From contig NZ_CP157000.1 of the NCBI RefSeq assembly GCF_039905635.1, forward strand, positions 4,309,777 through 4,373,776: a stretch of 64,000 nucleotides of DNA, read 5' to 3'. The stretch's first letter is position 1. Every line of letters starts with the position of its first letter. The translations under genes and the position numbers were made by a program. Under the pieces are notes generated by a model. The model worked only from the letters and a program-made list of their open reading frames with translations, made no database searches and had not been told where the DNA came from. Origin of the DNA: Microbacterium sp. ProA8. Its GTDB lineage: Bacteria > Actinomycetota > Actinomycetes > Actinomycetales > Microbacteriaceae. Below are positions 50,916 through 60,457 of this stretch, piece after piece.

Positions 50916-52750
50916 CAGACGCCCCTTTCATTCGAGGCGCTATCGCGCCGGATCATCTCGACAGCCGCTTCGCGGTAGGCGATGGCGCCGGCCGACTGTC
51001 CATCGTAGGCGAGAACCGACTGGCCGAAGCTCGGCGCCTCGGAGACGCGGACCGATCGGGGAATGATGGTGTCGAGCACCTCCTTGGGGAAGTGCTCGCG
51101 CACCTCGTCGGCGACCTGCTGGGCAAGGCGCGTGCGACCGTCGTACATCGTCAGCATGATGGTCGACAGCTGCAGCCGCGGATTCAGGTGCTTCTGGATC
51201 ATGCGCACGGTGCCGAGCAGCTGGCTCAGTCCTTCGAGCGCGTAGTACTCGCACTGGATGGGGATCAGCAGTTCGGTGGCCGCGGTGAAGGCGTTGATCG
51301 TGAGCAGACCGAGCGAGGGCGGGCAGTCGATCAGGATGAAGTCGAGCTCTCCCTCGTGCTTCGCGAGGTAATCGTCGACGGCGACGCGCAGCCGGTGCTC
51401 TCGCGCGACCTGCGACACCAGCTCGATCTCCGCGCCGGCGAGGTGGATCGTACTCGGAGCGCAGAGGAGGTTGGGCGACTCCGGGCTGACCTGGATGATG
51501 TCGGAGAGGGGGAATTCGTCGATGAGCACGTCGTACACGCTGGGAATGTCAGCGGTGTGCGGAACCCCGAGCGCCGTAGAGGCGTTGCCCTGCGGATCCA
51601 GGTCGATCACGAGGACCCGGGCGCCGCGCTCGGCGAGGGCCGCCGCCAGGTTCACCGTCGTGGTCGTCTTTCCGACGCCGCCCTTCTGGTTCGAGACCGT
51701 CAGCACGCGGGTGCGGCCGGTGAGCTGAACCTCGGCCTCCTCGAGCGCCTTGCGGCGTGCCGTCAGGTCCGCGAGCTCGCGGGCGATCGGCGAGTCGTCT
51801 TCTTCCTGCCCGATGGTGACGCCGTGGTGCTGCGCGATGGGGGAGTCCTCTTCCTGCGTGGCGGTCGTGCTCTCGTCCGAGGCGTCGGCGGGAGTGACGT
51901 CGGGTGCCGGCTCGGGTGCCGGACCAGCGTAATCGTCGGCCGCGACATCGGCGTCGGTGCCCGTGGCGCCCGGCGGCAGTTCGTCCGGCGTGACGTCGTC
52001 GGTCGGCGCGCTGTCCTCGCCCGGCGTTGCGTGCTGGGCCGGCGTGACGTCTTCGTCCGGTGTGACCTCTTCGTCCGGCGTGACCTCTTGGTCCCGCGTG
52101 ACGTCTTCGTCCGGTGCGGCGTTCTCGTTGTGCACGACATCTTCGTTCAGCGCAACGTTGTCGTCCGAGACATCCTGCATCGGCGCGAGTCGCTCGTCGG
52201 ACGCGACATCGTCGTGCGGCGCGACGTCTTCGTTCAGCGCGACGTCTTCGTTCAGCGTGACGTCTTCGTTCAGCGTGACGTCTTCGTTCAGCGTGACGTC
52301 TTCGTTCAGCGTGACGTCTGCGTTCGGCGCGGCCCCCTCGTCAGGCGCGAAACCGTCAACCGCAGCCGCCTCAGCTTCGGCGAAGTCTTCACCCGCAGAC
52401 GTGGACGAGACCTCTTCGCTGATGCTCGTCGCGGACGCCTGGATGCTGTCGGAGACCTCGTCATCGGTGCGAGGTTCGGCTGCGCTCTGCGACGCGGTGT
52501 CCGCCTCCGGGGCGGGCGACTCTGCGGCGCCGGAGGACTCAGCAGAACCTCGGACACTGTCGTCCGAGGAAGCTGCCGGGGACTCGGTCGCCAGCGCGGT
52601 GAGCGGGCGATCGGACGAGAAGGATGCCTGAGCGTCGGTCTCGTCGGGTTGTTTCACGTGAAACTCTCCCCTTTGCGCGAGCCGCTCAACATCGCCTTCC
52701 ACCTTATCCCGCCTTCCCCCCATCCCCAGCCGTCGGAGCCAGTTGTTCAT
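50915..52750 (-). CDS. parA: Chromosome partitioning ATPase ParA with a giant acidic repeat extension
   Basis: 611 residues. The ATPase core is only the last ~265: VSNQKGGVGKTTTTVNLAA (Walker A Lys ~360), VLVIDLDPQGNAST, FILIDCPPSLGLLTINA. The first ~340 residues are unusual. After a basic start (NNWLRRLGMGGRRDK) comes a parS site read as EFHVKQ. Then there are ~260 acidic, Ser/Ala/Thr/Glu/Asp-rich residues with tandem hexapeptides of the type DVTLNE or DVTPDE. The segment before the core (SPIARELADLTARRKALEEA) is the normal ParA N-terminus of this family. The upstream start is supported by continuous frame and repeat structure, but an internal start cannot be excluded. Confidence 0.9.
   Translation of the reverse strand: MNNWLRRLGMGGRRDKVEGDVERLAQRGEFHVKQPDETDAQASFSSDRPLTALATESPAASSDDSVRGSAESSGAAESPAPEADTASQSAAEPRTDDEVSDSIQASATSISEEVSSTSAGEDFAEAEAAAVDGFAPDEGAAPNADVTLNEDVTLNEDVTLNEDVTLNEDVALNEDVAPHDDVASDERLAPMQDVSDDNVALNEDVVHNENAAPDEDVTRDQEVTPDEEVTPDEDVTPAQHATPGEDSAPTDDVTPDELPPGATGTDADVAADDYAGPAPEPAPDVTPADASDESTTATQEEDSPIAQHHGVTIGQEEDDSPIARELADLTARRKALEEAEVQLTGRTRVLTVSNQKGGVGKTTTTVNLAAALAERGARVLVIDLDPQGNASTALGVPHTADIPSVYDVLIDEFPLSDIIQVSPESPNLLCAPSTIHLAGAEIELVSQVAREHRLRVAVDDYLAKHEGELDFILIDCPPSLGLLTINAFTAATELLIPIQCEYYALEGLSQLLGTVRMIQKHLNPRLQLSTIMLTMYDGRTRLAQQVADEVREHFPKEVLDTIIPRSVRVSEAPSFGQSVLAYDGQSAGAIAYREAAVEMIRRDSASNERGV
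52221..52328 (-). repeat. 18-bp tandem repeats in the parA extension
   Basis: Six in-phase units, the first five nearly identical (plus-strand unit G(C/T)GACGTCTTCGTTCAGC, 52221-52310) and the sixth diverged. Older, more varied 18-bp units (…GTGACGTCTTCGTCCGG…) extend left to about 52010. They encode DVTLNE/DVALNE and DVTPDE-type hexapeptides. Confidence 0.9.
52651..52664. promoter_or_regulatory. parS site 1 (perfect), inside the parA coding region
   Basis: GTTTCACGTGAAAC, the 14-bp palindrome bound by ParB. It lies within codons of the ParA N-terminus (EFHVKQ). Confidence 0.9.
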
Positions 52751-53067
52751 GCGTTCCTTACCGTTGCGAGCGGGCCTGCCATCGCTCTAGTCAACATCGC
52801 AAGACCCCGTCGGCGGCGCTAACCCGCCGCTTCCGGGGAAGCCCGAGTGCCGATTGAGGCGGATGCAGCGCAGGACCGACGTGAGGGATCGCGCGGAGCC
52901 CGTCACGGCCTCGAAAATCGCTCGGTTTGCCACTTCGCCGGGGACTCCGCTTCGGAGGATCGGGCTCGCGGCGGGAGGATGATGCCTTCCTCGGACCGAA
53001 GGGATCGAAGCCGCGGCACAAGCTCCAGCGCGTGTGCACGCGGTCACAACGGGGTCCTCAGTCGATG

Positions 53068-53083
53068 TGTTTCACGTGAAACA
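53068..53083. promoter_or_regulatory. parS site 2 (perfect 16-bp)
   Basis: TGTTTCACGTGAAACA, the full 16-bp palindrome, in gene-free DNA 318 bp from the parA start. Confidence 0.95.
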
Positions 53084-53756
53084 TCATGGGATCGGCTGGC
53101 TGCGCTTCACGCTGTCCAAGCGAGACTCCCGGTGCGTTTGCGCCGGCGTGGGCTCCCTCCTTCGACGCCCTGGGGCGGCCTGTCCGAGCGCATCGCGATG
53201 CCGCACCATTGCTTGAGCCGGTTGAACCAGCATTCGCGGACGACGCCGCGGCCCGTTGTAGCGGTCCTGCTGGTCACCGAACTCGATCGGCCGGCCCGGC
53301 TTCTTGCGGCGATGCGCGCTCTGATCGCCGCGCTCCGGGTTCTGCGGCTGCCGTCACCGCGCGAATCCGCGCACCGTAGCACCGCTCCGTCGGTGAATGA
53401 ATCGGGGCGCGCGTCGAGCCCAGCGGACAACTGCAAGGGTCGTTTCGTCCACCGCCTACGGGCTCCCGAACGCGCCGCGATCCATAGCGGCAGCGCGCTC
53501 ACTCCCCTGTGGACCTGTGAAGTCACACTGTCGAGAGCCGCGCACATGATGGCGCCGCACCTGGGGCAGCGGATGGGCGCTCTCGGTCGGCGTCGTTTTC
53601 CCACACTTTGACGCCGGCGCTTCATCTCCTACGGACAGCCGCCGAGGTGGCGTGCCCGCCCTCGTGCCAACGACGCTTCCAACGCCCGCTCGGAAACGGC
53701 TTGGGCGCATCGCGTCCGCTCGAAGCAGCGCTGCGCTGCGCTGCGCTGCGGCGAGT

Positions 53757-53770
53757 GTTTCACGTGAAAC
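53757..53770. promoter_or_regulatory. parS site 3 (perfect 14-bp)
   Basis: GTTTCACGTGAAAC. A short CTGCG pentamer run lies just to the left (about 53730-53750). Confidence 0.95.
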
Positions 53771-54597
53771 GCCCGAGCCTCACCACCGGCGCCTGCTGGC
53801 CATCGGAGCTGGTGTTACCCAGGCGCCGCCCGTTAGAACTGCGGCGTCAGACATCAGGCAGTGCCTTGTCGGCTTCAGTGAGCCTTGATTCTTCGGAGAT
53901 CCGGCACGGGACCACCGTCCAGTGCGCTCAGCCGGCCGCTGCAGTGTCACGACGCCGACGCGGCGAACCGCGCCAACCGTCTTCCTCTATGTGCCAGCAC
54001 TGTCCACGACTCGAATGGTGGCGGACACCAGCCGAGCCCCCGCGACCGCTTCACTCAAGCATCCGGCAGGCAGCGACGTCGACGACGCCGCACGGCATCG
54101 TCGCGATACTCAAGAAGGTCGTTGACCCGCATGTCCGCTCGACAGCCATCTCCCACTGACACCACTGCCATACGTTCGCACGCTCACCCGATTCCCTGCT
54201 TGGCACCCACTTCGGCTCGTCTGATGGCTCCGCGGTCAGACATAGGTGCACACGCGACGCCGTCGCGTCGTGGCGCTCACCCACGCAGCGGCTGCCACTG
54301 TCGGTCGACGCGGCTCAGAGGAACAATCAGATGGAGGCTGCGCCAGCACCCACTCGAGCACGGATCGTGAGAGAGCCGCGATCAATGGGCTAGCGCTGCC
54401 TACACCGATCCGCTCCGCCGTCAGAGCCGAAACCGACCGCTCGCAGCGAGCCATCAGCGCACGAACACCACGCACCGGGGTTTTTCGCACTCGAGTGGCT
54501 GGATCCCTGACTCGGCACCCACGTCACGCCTCCGCCCGCAGGTCCGGCCACCGCGATCACAGGACGCCCTTTGTCAGACATCCAGGTAGAGCCCAGT

Positions 54598-54611
54598 GTT
54601 TCACGTGAAAC
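54598..54611. promoter_or_regulatory. parS site 4 (perfect 14-bp)
   Basis: GTTTCACGTGAAAC in gene-free DNA, 227 bp from site 5. Confidence 0.95.
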
Positions 54612-54823
54612 GTCGGGCTCTGCGCTCGTGCAGGAGGCACGCGCCGCTTGGCGATCTCTCTCCAAGCCGCCGGTACGCATGCCTACGCCAATGTCGCCAA
54701 CTCCTTGCCGTCGCGAGACTCAAGCAGCCTTCAGTAACTCTGCCCTCCGCAGAATCGATCATGGTTCGGAGCGACGTACTCCAGTCGGCTGAAGACGACC
54801 ACACCGGGCGCCTCCCGTGGCGC

Positions 54824-54839
54824 TGTTTCACGTGAAACA
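54824..54839. promoter_or_regulatory. parS site 5 (perfect 16-bp)
   Basis: TGTTTCACGTGAAACA in gene-free DNA. Confidence 0.95.
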
Positions 54840-55465
54840 TGCGCGTGACGACCGCAGGCCGAGACGTCTAGGAAGGAATCGGTGTGCCCTCGGCGACAGC
54901 CACGACAAGAACTTCGTCAATCGTCAGCAGGCGTGGACCCTCGCGCGCCCGATTCGCCTAAAGCTTCCGCGCGATCGGAGGCCAATGGTGAGCAGTCTGC
55001 GGTTCGTCGCCCGCCAGGTGGGAACCTGCCCAGCCAGCCCCACGACATGAACGGGTGGACTTTCGCACCCGTTGTCACGCCACAGTGGTGCCCGCGGACG
55101 GGCCTGCCGATGCGAGTGGCCAGCGATCTGGTCCCGGCCGCCGATCGATACTCCATTCGCGCGTGCCCTTCACGCGGCTGGTCCGGCCCACAGAAAGGGG
55201 CGCGACTGCGGCCCAGCCCTCGGAGCCACCGGATGTGTCCATGGGCGCAATCGCAAGCCCGTACCAAATCCAGCGCCTACAGCGCGGCGAGCGGTAGGAA
55301 CGGGAGGCGCCAGTCGCGCCCGCCAACCGCGCGCAGCTTGGCCGTCGTCCCGGCCGGCTCGACCACAAGTGGAGGACACCAGCCATCAACCGCAAATGCT
55401 CCCAAGCAAGGCCAGGACCGGGCGTGCAGCGGTTCATCTAGGTGCTTCTGCTCGCATTCTCGGAC

Positions 55466-55479
55466 GTTTCACGTGGAAC
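55466..55479. promoter_or_regulatory. parS site 6 (one mismatch)
   Basis: GTTTCACGTGGAAC; the right arm has G for A. It is the last site before the tandem repeat array. Confidence 0.75.
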
Positions 55480-55711
55480 GTCTGGCCATAGGCGGCATCG
55501 GTTGCGCCGAGCCAGGGGATTTGACCGCCGGCACACTCCAACCGTTCTACAACCGTCGGAACAGCCGTCAACGCTAGATCGCTCGCCGGAGTTCGATTTA
55601 GTGCCCAGCCGCCGCCTCTCACCCCTCTGCCACCTTCGGGTCGGCCGCAGCGCCGCGCACCCGCCGAGTGCCTCATGCGCGGAACAGGCGGCCACTGAAT
55701 ACGGAGGGAGC

Positions 55712-56690
55712 TCATCACCTCAAGACGGACCTGCGCGCCTCGCGCCAGCAGGAAACGAGCGGTGGGAGCCCCCGCGCCGGTGTCAAGCGACCCACAAGGA
55801 GGCGTGTGCCAACGACCGCTCGCGCGCGGAGCAGCGGCCGCGCTAATCGCGGGGGATCTCACACCTCAAGACCGGCCTGCACGCCTCGCGCCAGCAGGCA
55901 ACGAGCGGTGAGCCCCTCATCCCGCGGTCAAGCGACCCGCGAGGTGGTGTCCGCCAACGACCGCTCGCGCGCGGAACTGGCGGCCGCGCTAACCGCGGGA
56001 CGATCTCACCACTTCAACGCCGGCCTGCACGCCTCGCGCCAGCAGGCAACGAGCGGTGAGTCCCTCATCCCGCGGTCAAGCGACCCGCGAGGTGGTGTCC
56101 GCCAACGACCGCTCGCGCGCGGAACTGGCGGCCGCGCTAACCGCGGGACGATCTCACCACTTCAACGCCGACCTGCACGCCTCGCGCCAGCAGGCAACGA
56201 GCGGTGAGCCCCTCATCCCACGGTCCGCGACCCACGAGGAGACGTCCGCCAACGACCGCTCGCGCGCGGAGCAGGCGACCGCGCTAACCGCGGGACGATC
56301 TCACCACCTCAACACGGACCTGCACGCCTCGCGCCGGCAGGCCACGAGCGGTGGAAGACCTCATCCGCGGTCAAGCGACCCGCGAGGAGGTGTCCGCCAA
56401 CGACCGCTCGCATGCGCCAGCAGGCGGCCGCGCAATACGGGGGAGGACCTCACCTCAACACCGACCTGCACGCCTCGCGCCAGCAGGCAGCGAGCCGTGG
56501 AGCCCTCGTCCCGCGGTCAGGCGACCCGCGAGGCGGTGTCCGCCAATGACGCTCGCGCGCGGAGCAGGCGCCCGCGCAGTACGGGGGAGGATCTCATCAG
56601 CTCGACGCGGGCCGTCCGACGCGCGCCAACAGGCAGCGACCGGTCGGAGCCGTCGCGCCGCGGTGTGCGGCGATGCGCCCCACCTGCTGC
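55712..56690. repeat. Tandem array of ~147-bp units (six clear copies plus diverged ends)
   Basis: Unit starts at about 55712, 55859, 56006, 56154, 56301, 56448 and a diverged 56594. Each unit opens TCA(C/T)CAC(C/T)TCAA and contains CTGCACGCCTCGCGCCAGCA, ACGAGCGGTG, AAGCGACCCGCGAGG and CGCCAACGACCGCTCGC. Copies 2 and 3 are almost identical; outer copies are more diverged, so the array grew from the middle. A 3' fragment of another unit precedes it (55672-55711). There are no frame-preserving features, so it is not a protein repeat. No parS lies inside it. Confidence 0.85.
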
Positions 56691-57213
56691 CGATCCAGCC
56701 TGTCCCACACACGCGAGGCGGGCGTCACGCGAGTACGTCGAGCCGCGGCACTGGGTCAACGGACCTCGGGTGCGCCGGCACTCTCAAGGCCGTACCGACC
56801 TATGCGCGCACCTCCTGCCCCATCGTCCACCGCCCCCTGTCGCAGCGAGTGTGGTCAACCGATAACCGCGGGCGACAGAGTGACCCAAACGCCACGGCCG
56901 CCAATCATCCCGCTCACTCGCCGTGGGACGCCACCCCGCCGAGTGAGAACGGCCGCGATCGTGCTCGTCCTACGCGGGAGTTGTCAGCCAGCGAGCCGCT
57001 CTGGCATCCCACGTAGCCGCCGAGGGAGCGGTTCCTCCCTGCCCACATGAGGTGGCGGTGCTACATGGCGCTCTCGGGGATCTCGGTGACCTCGATGCCC
57101 TACTGGCGGGCGATCCCAGCCGCGCGCAGCGGCGAAACCGCCGGCGCACGCCGACGCTCAGCCCCTGGAATCCCCACGCCCCGCGCACCGTCAGCGGCCG
57201 CGGTCCGGATCAA

Positions 57214-57229
57214 TGTTTCACGTGAAACA
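57214..57229. promoter_or_regulatory. parS site 7 (perfect 16-bp)
   Basis: TGTTTCACGTGAAACA, the first site after the tandem repeat array. Confidence 0.95.
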
Positions 57230-57706
57230 CTGAGCGCGATACCGGCACCTTCAGCGGCAAACTCCCGGCCCCGCGAGCCACACCAACCAAGCGCAGGCCG
57301 CAGCCCAACCACCAGCGCCCAAACGTGTGAGCCGGGGGCGCCCGACCATGAGTCGTTCCCGACTCGACGAGCTCCGGCAACAGGCCGCACAGCTGTACGG
57401 CGCCGGCAAACGCAAACCGCGCTGGTCGGCACCCGGGGAGCCCTCGTCCAGCGCTCACAGGCGAGGTGCGTCCTCGCCTGCCGGCGCATCGCTCCGCTGC
57501 CGGGGCGCCTCGAGTCGCGTGGACCACCAGCTCTGGCACGAGCACACACGGCTACCGGCAACTCACTCCTACCCGGCCGCGGATTACGTAGCCGACGTTA
57601 CCCCGACCCTCGCACTGGCGGCACGGCCCCTGAAAGCACGGCGATTGACGCGTCCGGCGGTCGCGACAGCGAGTTCGGCCGCGACCAAGGCGGATGCAGT
57701 GGCGGC

Positions 57707-57720
57707 GTCTCACGTGAAAC
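57707..57720. promoter_or_regulatory. parS site 8 (one mismatch)
   Basis: GTCTCACGTGAAAC; the left arm has C for T. Confidence 0.75.
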
Positions 57721-58248
57721 ATTGGTAAGCGGGGTGCGTCATCCGTCGCATCCGCCGTGGCAGTACATAGAGCCTGGTGTGACCGCGGTCCGTTGGCCCG
57801 CGCGGCGAATCCCGGCTCGACAGGCCCCGGCCAGCACGGCACGCGAGCACTGTGGCTCCCCGGACGGAGCACCTAAGCGGCCGGCGCATCCATCAGCCTG
57901 CGACACGCCATGCTCCGCGGCGGCTCCCCGACGGTGGAATCTGCAGAGACCGGCGACGACGTTCGGAAGCCGACGCAGCGGCGCCAGCCCCGGCACGCAG
58001 CAAACCACGTCTCGTCACTGCAGCCCGTGCCGGCCAACCAGAGCCGAGAGCGGGTGGGTATAGCCGCCTGTCCTCCGGCGCGTTCGGCGCCCTGATCCTG
58101 ACGTTCCCTCGCTTCCCGGCAATCGACGTCGACGAGCGCCAGCGTTGAACGAAGAACCAGGGCAGCCGGTGCGGCGGTCCTGTTCTGTTCCTCGGTGCTC
58201 ACCATCCACCCAAGCCCCGTGGCGGGCTACAGCGCACGGCATCCTGAT

Positions 58249-58262
58249 GTTTCACGTGAAAC
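58249..58262. promoter_or_regulatory. parS site 9 (perfect 14-bp)
   Basis: GTTTCACGTGAAAC, 174 bp from site 10. Confidence 0.95.
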
Positions 58263-58422
58263 CACCTCGCCGCCTGCCTTCCCTTCGCCTTGACGGCACG
58301 TCGGGACAGCGCCATGGCTGGCAAGGACGAGTCGGGCTTCATAGCGCTGAGCCAGGGTGGAAATACGCGGCACCGGCACCGACGGCACAACGCCCCCGGA
58401 ACAATCGCTTGCGGGGCCGGAC

Positions 58423-58436
58423 GTTTCACGTGAAAC
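58423..58436. promoter_or_regulatory. parS site 10 (perfect 14-bp)
   Basis: GTTTCACGTGAAAC, about 260 bp upstream of the first membrane-protein gene. Confidence 0.95.
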
Positions 58437-58697
58437 ACCGGTGTTTCGCGCTGCTTGCCTCTGAGGCCGGCAAAGTCTCGCCGTCTATGTTCTCCACTGC
58501 GCTTCGCCCGGCGAAGCGCCCAAAGTTGGCGGCCTGCAGAACCGAGCTCGCACGCCATGCAACGCAGGGGGAGCGAACAGCGGAACACCGCTGCCCTCAG
58601 ACAGGCGCTCACTTCTGCGGCGGGATCCGGGAGCCGCCCACGCAGGTCCCTGGTGGAAGCAATGGCACCTTCGTGGTTGCGGGTGTACCGTGCGCAC

Positions 58698-59249
58698 ATG
58701 GGGAGCTCGCCGCCCTCGGGCGGCGCAAAACAAGTTGACGCGCGCCGTGGGAGGTTGGACTCGGCGTCCGCTCGGCGTGCGATCATCGCGCTTGGCATCG
58801 GCTTGCTCGTCGGCGTGGTGGTCGCCACCGCGGCGTTCATCGTAGAGCCGTCCACGGATGCCGACCCCACCGCGCCGGGCATCGTGGAGCCATCCGGAGA
58901 TGCCGACGCGACGCTAGAACCCACCGGAATCCCGGCAGACGAGCTGACCCTTCGACTGCTCGAGCCTCCCGAGGCAGCCCATCTGGAGATAGACCTCACC
59001 ACGCTGCGCGGCTTCGGCGACCACGATGGTGTCGACATGTGGTCCGCGTCCAACGCCTTCGGGTCGCCGTGCCTCATCGCCATTCACAGGGAGACCGCCG
59101 ACGTTCTCGGCACCTCCTGCGTCCCCACCGGCGGGACGACCTTCGTCGATACGCGGTGGCATGGGCTCCCTCCCGGCGCGGCCTACCGCTTCACACTCCG
59201 CGGGGACGCAGTCGACGTCCACCACCTTCTTCCCATGGGAGCGCCGTGA
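58698..59249 (+). CDS. Single-pass membrane protein with extracellular two-Cys domain (paralogue A)
   Basis: 183 residues. One TM helix near residues 28-50 (RAIIALGIGLLVGVVVATAA) is followed by an Asp/Pro linker (STDADPTAPGIVEPSGDADA) and an outside domain of about 95 residues. In that domain a strand pair carries Cys (SPCLIAIHRET ... GTSCVPTGGT), ending DVHHLLPMGAP. The same domain order and Cys pair recur in the next gene. I do not recognise a family. The start is chosen at MGSSPPSGG. The gene lies inside the parS-rich region and its GTGA end overlaps or abuts the next start. Confidence 0.7.
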   Translation: MGSSPPSGGAKQVDARRGRLDSASARRAIIALGIGLLVGVVVATAAFIVEPSTDADPTAPGIVEPSGDADATLEPTGIPADELTLRLLEPPEAAHLEIDLTTLRGFGDHDGVDMWSASNAFGSPCLIAIHRETADVLGTSCVPTGGTTFVDTRWHGLPPGAAYRFTLRGDAVDVHHLLPMGAP

Positions 59250-59251
59250 CC

Positions 59252-60064
59252 ATGGACACGTCCGACGACCCGACCGACACCCAACGCGAGCTCCGCGAAC
59301 TGCGGGCGCGCGCCTACGGTCCCGCGGCAGACATCGACGGCGACCCGGTGGCTCTCGCACGCCTCGCCCATCTCGAGAGACTCCAGCGGCGGGCACGCTC
59401 GTCTACCGAAGTGCCTCAAGAAGCGCTCCAGGAAACGGGAGTCGCCGCGCCGGCTGAGAACCTTCCGGCGCCGATCGACGCTATCGACAACAGCACGATG
59501 CGCGCTGAGGCCACGCGATCTTCCGCGACCCCCGGCGATGCCGATCGACGTCGCTCACGGTGGCACCGCGCTCTGACGACTCGAGGCGAACTGGTACTGC
59601 TCGCCGTGTCCGCGGCCATGACGATCATCGCCCTCGTCTACTGCGTGGATTGGCTGATGACGCCTCGCCCCGCCGCGTCTCTGCAGCCGACGGCGCCCCC
59701 CGGCGAGGGGGGAGCGGCCGGGCCCGATCGCTGGATCGTGGTGAGCAGCGAAGATGACCTGTTCGCAGAGCTGATCATCGATCAGCGGACACTCACCCCT
59801 TACGGTTCCTTTCATGGCGTCGAGGTATGGGCAGCCGACGATGACCTCGGCACCGCCTGCCTCATCCTCATCGAGGAAACAAGCCAGCAGACGCTCCAGG
59901 CAGTATGTACACCACGCTCCGGCGCATTGATCGCAGACGTCGGGGCATGGCCGTACTTTGACGACGACTTCGCCGAAGACCTCACGGCGGGGACTGTGCT
60001 GCGTTTCCAGCATCGCGGATCAACAGTCGACGCCTTCATCATCGAGGCGACCGACGCTCCCTAG
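59252..60064 (+). CDS. Single-pass membrane protein with extracellular two-Cys domain (paralogue B)
   Basis: 270 residues. A cytoplasmic helical segment (DTQRELRELRARAYGPAADI, ALARLAHLERLQRRARS) is followed by one TM helix near 110-135 (ELVLLAVSAAMTIIALVYCV) and an outside domain homologous to paralogue A (HGVEVWAADDDLGTACLILI ... QAVCTPRSGALIAD ... VDAFIIEATDAP). The Cys pair is conserved. Start: ATG at 59252, or the GTG at 59246 overlapping the previous stop as GTGA; GGGAG at 59237-59241 could serve either. Function unknown; co-transcribed with paralogue A. Confidence 0.75.
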   Translation: MDTSDDPTDTQRELRELRARAYGPAADIDGDPVALARLAHLERLQRRARSSTEVPQEALQETGVAAPAENLPAPIDAIDNSTMRAEATRSSATPGDADRRRSRWHRALTTRGELVLLAVSAAMTIIALVYCVDWLMTPRPAASLQPTAPPGEGGAAGPDRWIVVSSEDDLFAELIIDQRTLTPYGSFHGVEVWAADDDLGTACLILIEETSQQTLQAVCTPRSGALIADVGAWPYFDDDFAEDLTAGTVLRFQHRGSTVDAFIIEATDAP

Positions 60065-60187
60065 ACCCCCAGGCCAAGTGTGGTGGTACGGGCAAGCGAT
60101 GAAGCAGCCCGCAGCGGTGAAGCGCCGCCAGGCGGTGCAAGCCTGGCGTACAACAACCGCGCAGACGAGCGTCAGCCATGACACCGC

Positions 60188-60203
60188 TGTTTCACGTGAA
60201 ACA
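60188..60203. promoter_or_regulatory. parS site 11 (perfect, extended palindrome)
   Basis: TGTTTCACGTGAAACA, extended by CCGC/GCGG to a 24-bp palindrome at 60184-60207. It is the most symmetric parS in the window. Confidence 0.95.
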
Positions 60204-60330
60204 GCGGCCAACAAGAAGCGGCGGCTCCGCTACGTCGGAGGACGGCAGCTCAACCTCGGCACATTGAAACCGAGGACCCAACGCCGATGCGAGGGGAGAA
60301 AAGCCCACGGCGGCATCACGAAGTCCCGAA

Positions 60331-60344
60331 GTTTCACGTGAAAC
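60331..60344. promoter_or_regulatory. parS site 12 (perfect 14-bp)
   Basis: GTTTCACGTGAAAC, 142 bp from site 11 and 114 bp from the rsmG stop. Confidence 0.95.
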
Positions 60345-60457
60345 AACAGGAATCTCACTCGTGTCCACCGGCACACCACCGACGGATCCGGCTCACGCGG
60401 TGCAAGAGCACCCGAAACGACCATCGCTCCAGCAGCCCGCGTGGGCCCAGATCGGCG

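Larger units (their letters stand above)
52751..58697. other. 6-kb gene-free region with clustered parS sites
   Basis: All open frames here are short, overlap each other on several strands and give low-complexity Arg/Ser/Pro translations with no family signature or membrane pattern. GC looks lower and less phased than in flanking genes. The region holds eight perfect-or-near parS sites to 58262 plus one at 58423, and a ~147-bp tandem repeat array (55712-56690). It separates parA from the two membrane-protein genes and rsmG, a junction that is normally short in related genomes (from memory). Confidence 0.75.
60065..60457. other. 393-bp gene-free region with two parS sites
   Basis: It lies between paralogue B and the rsmG stop (converging). 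It holds parS sites 11 and 12 and no convincing ORF. Confidence 0.6.

Noticed and set aside
52847..53611. 254-codon frame after parA
   Set aside because: Arg/Ser-rich, reads through a parS site, overlaps frames on the other strand and has no recognisable feature.
55712..56690. Possible CRISPR array
   Set aside because: Repeats are contiguous ~147-bp units without unique spacers and there are no cas genes nearby.
55668..56865. Long overlapping open frames across the tandem array
   Set aside because: They exist in several frames, arise from the repeat of high-GC units whose length (147-148 bp) does not keep one frame, and give low-complexity translations.
57327..57728. Frame starting MSRSRLDELRQQAAQLYG within the gene-free region
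   Set aside because: The first 25 residues look protein-like but the rest is low-complexity and runs into a parS; at best a decayed fragment.
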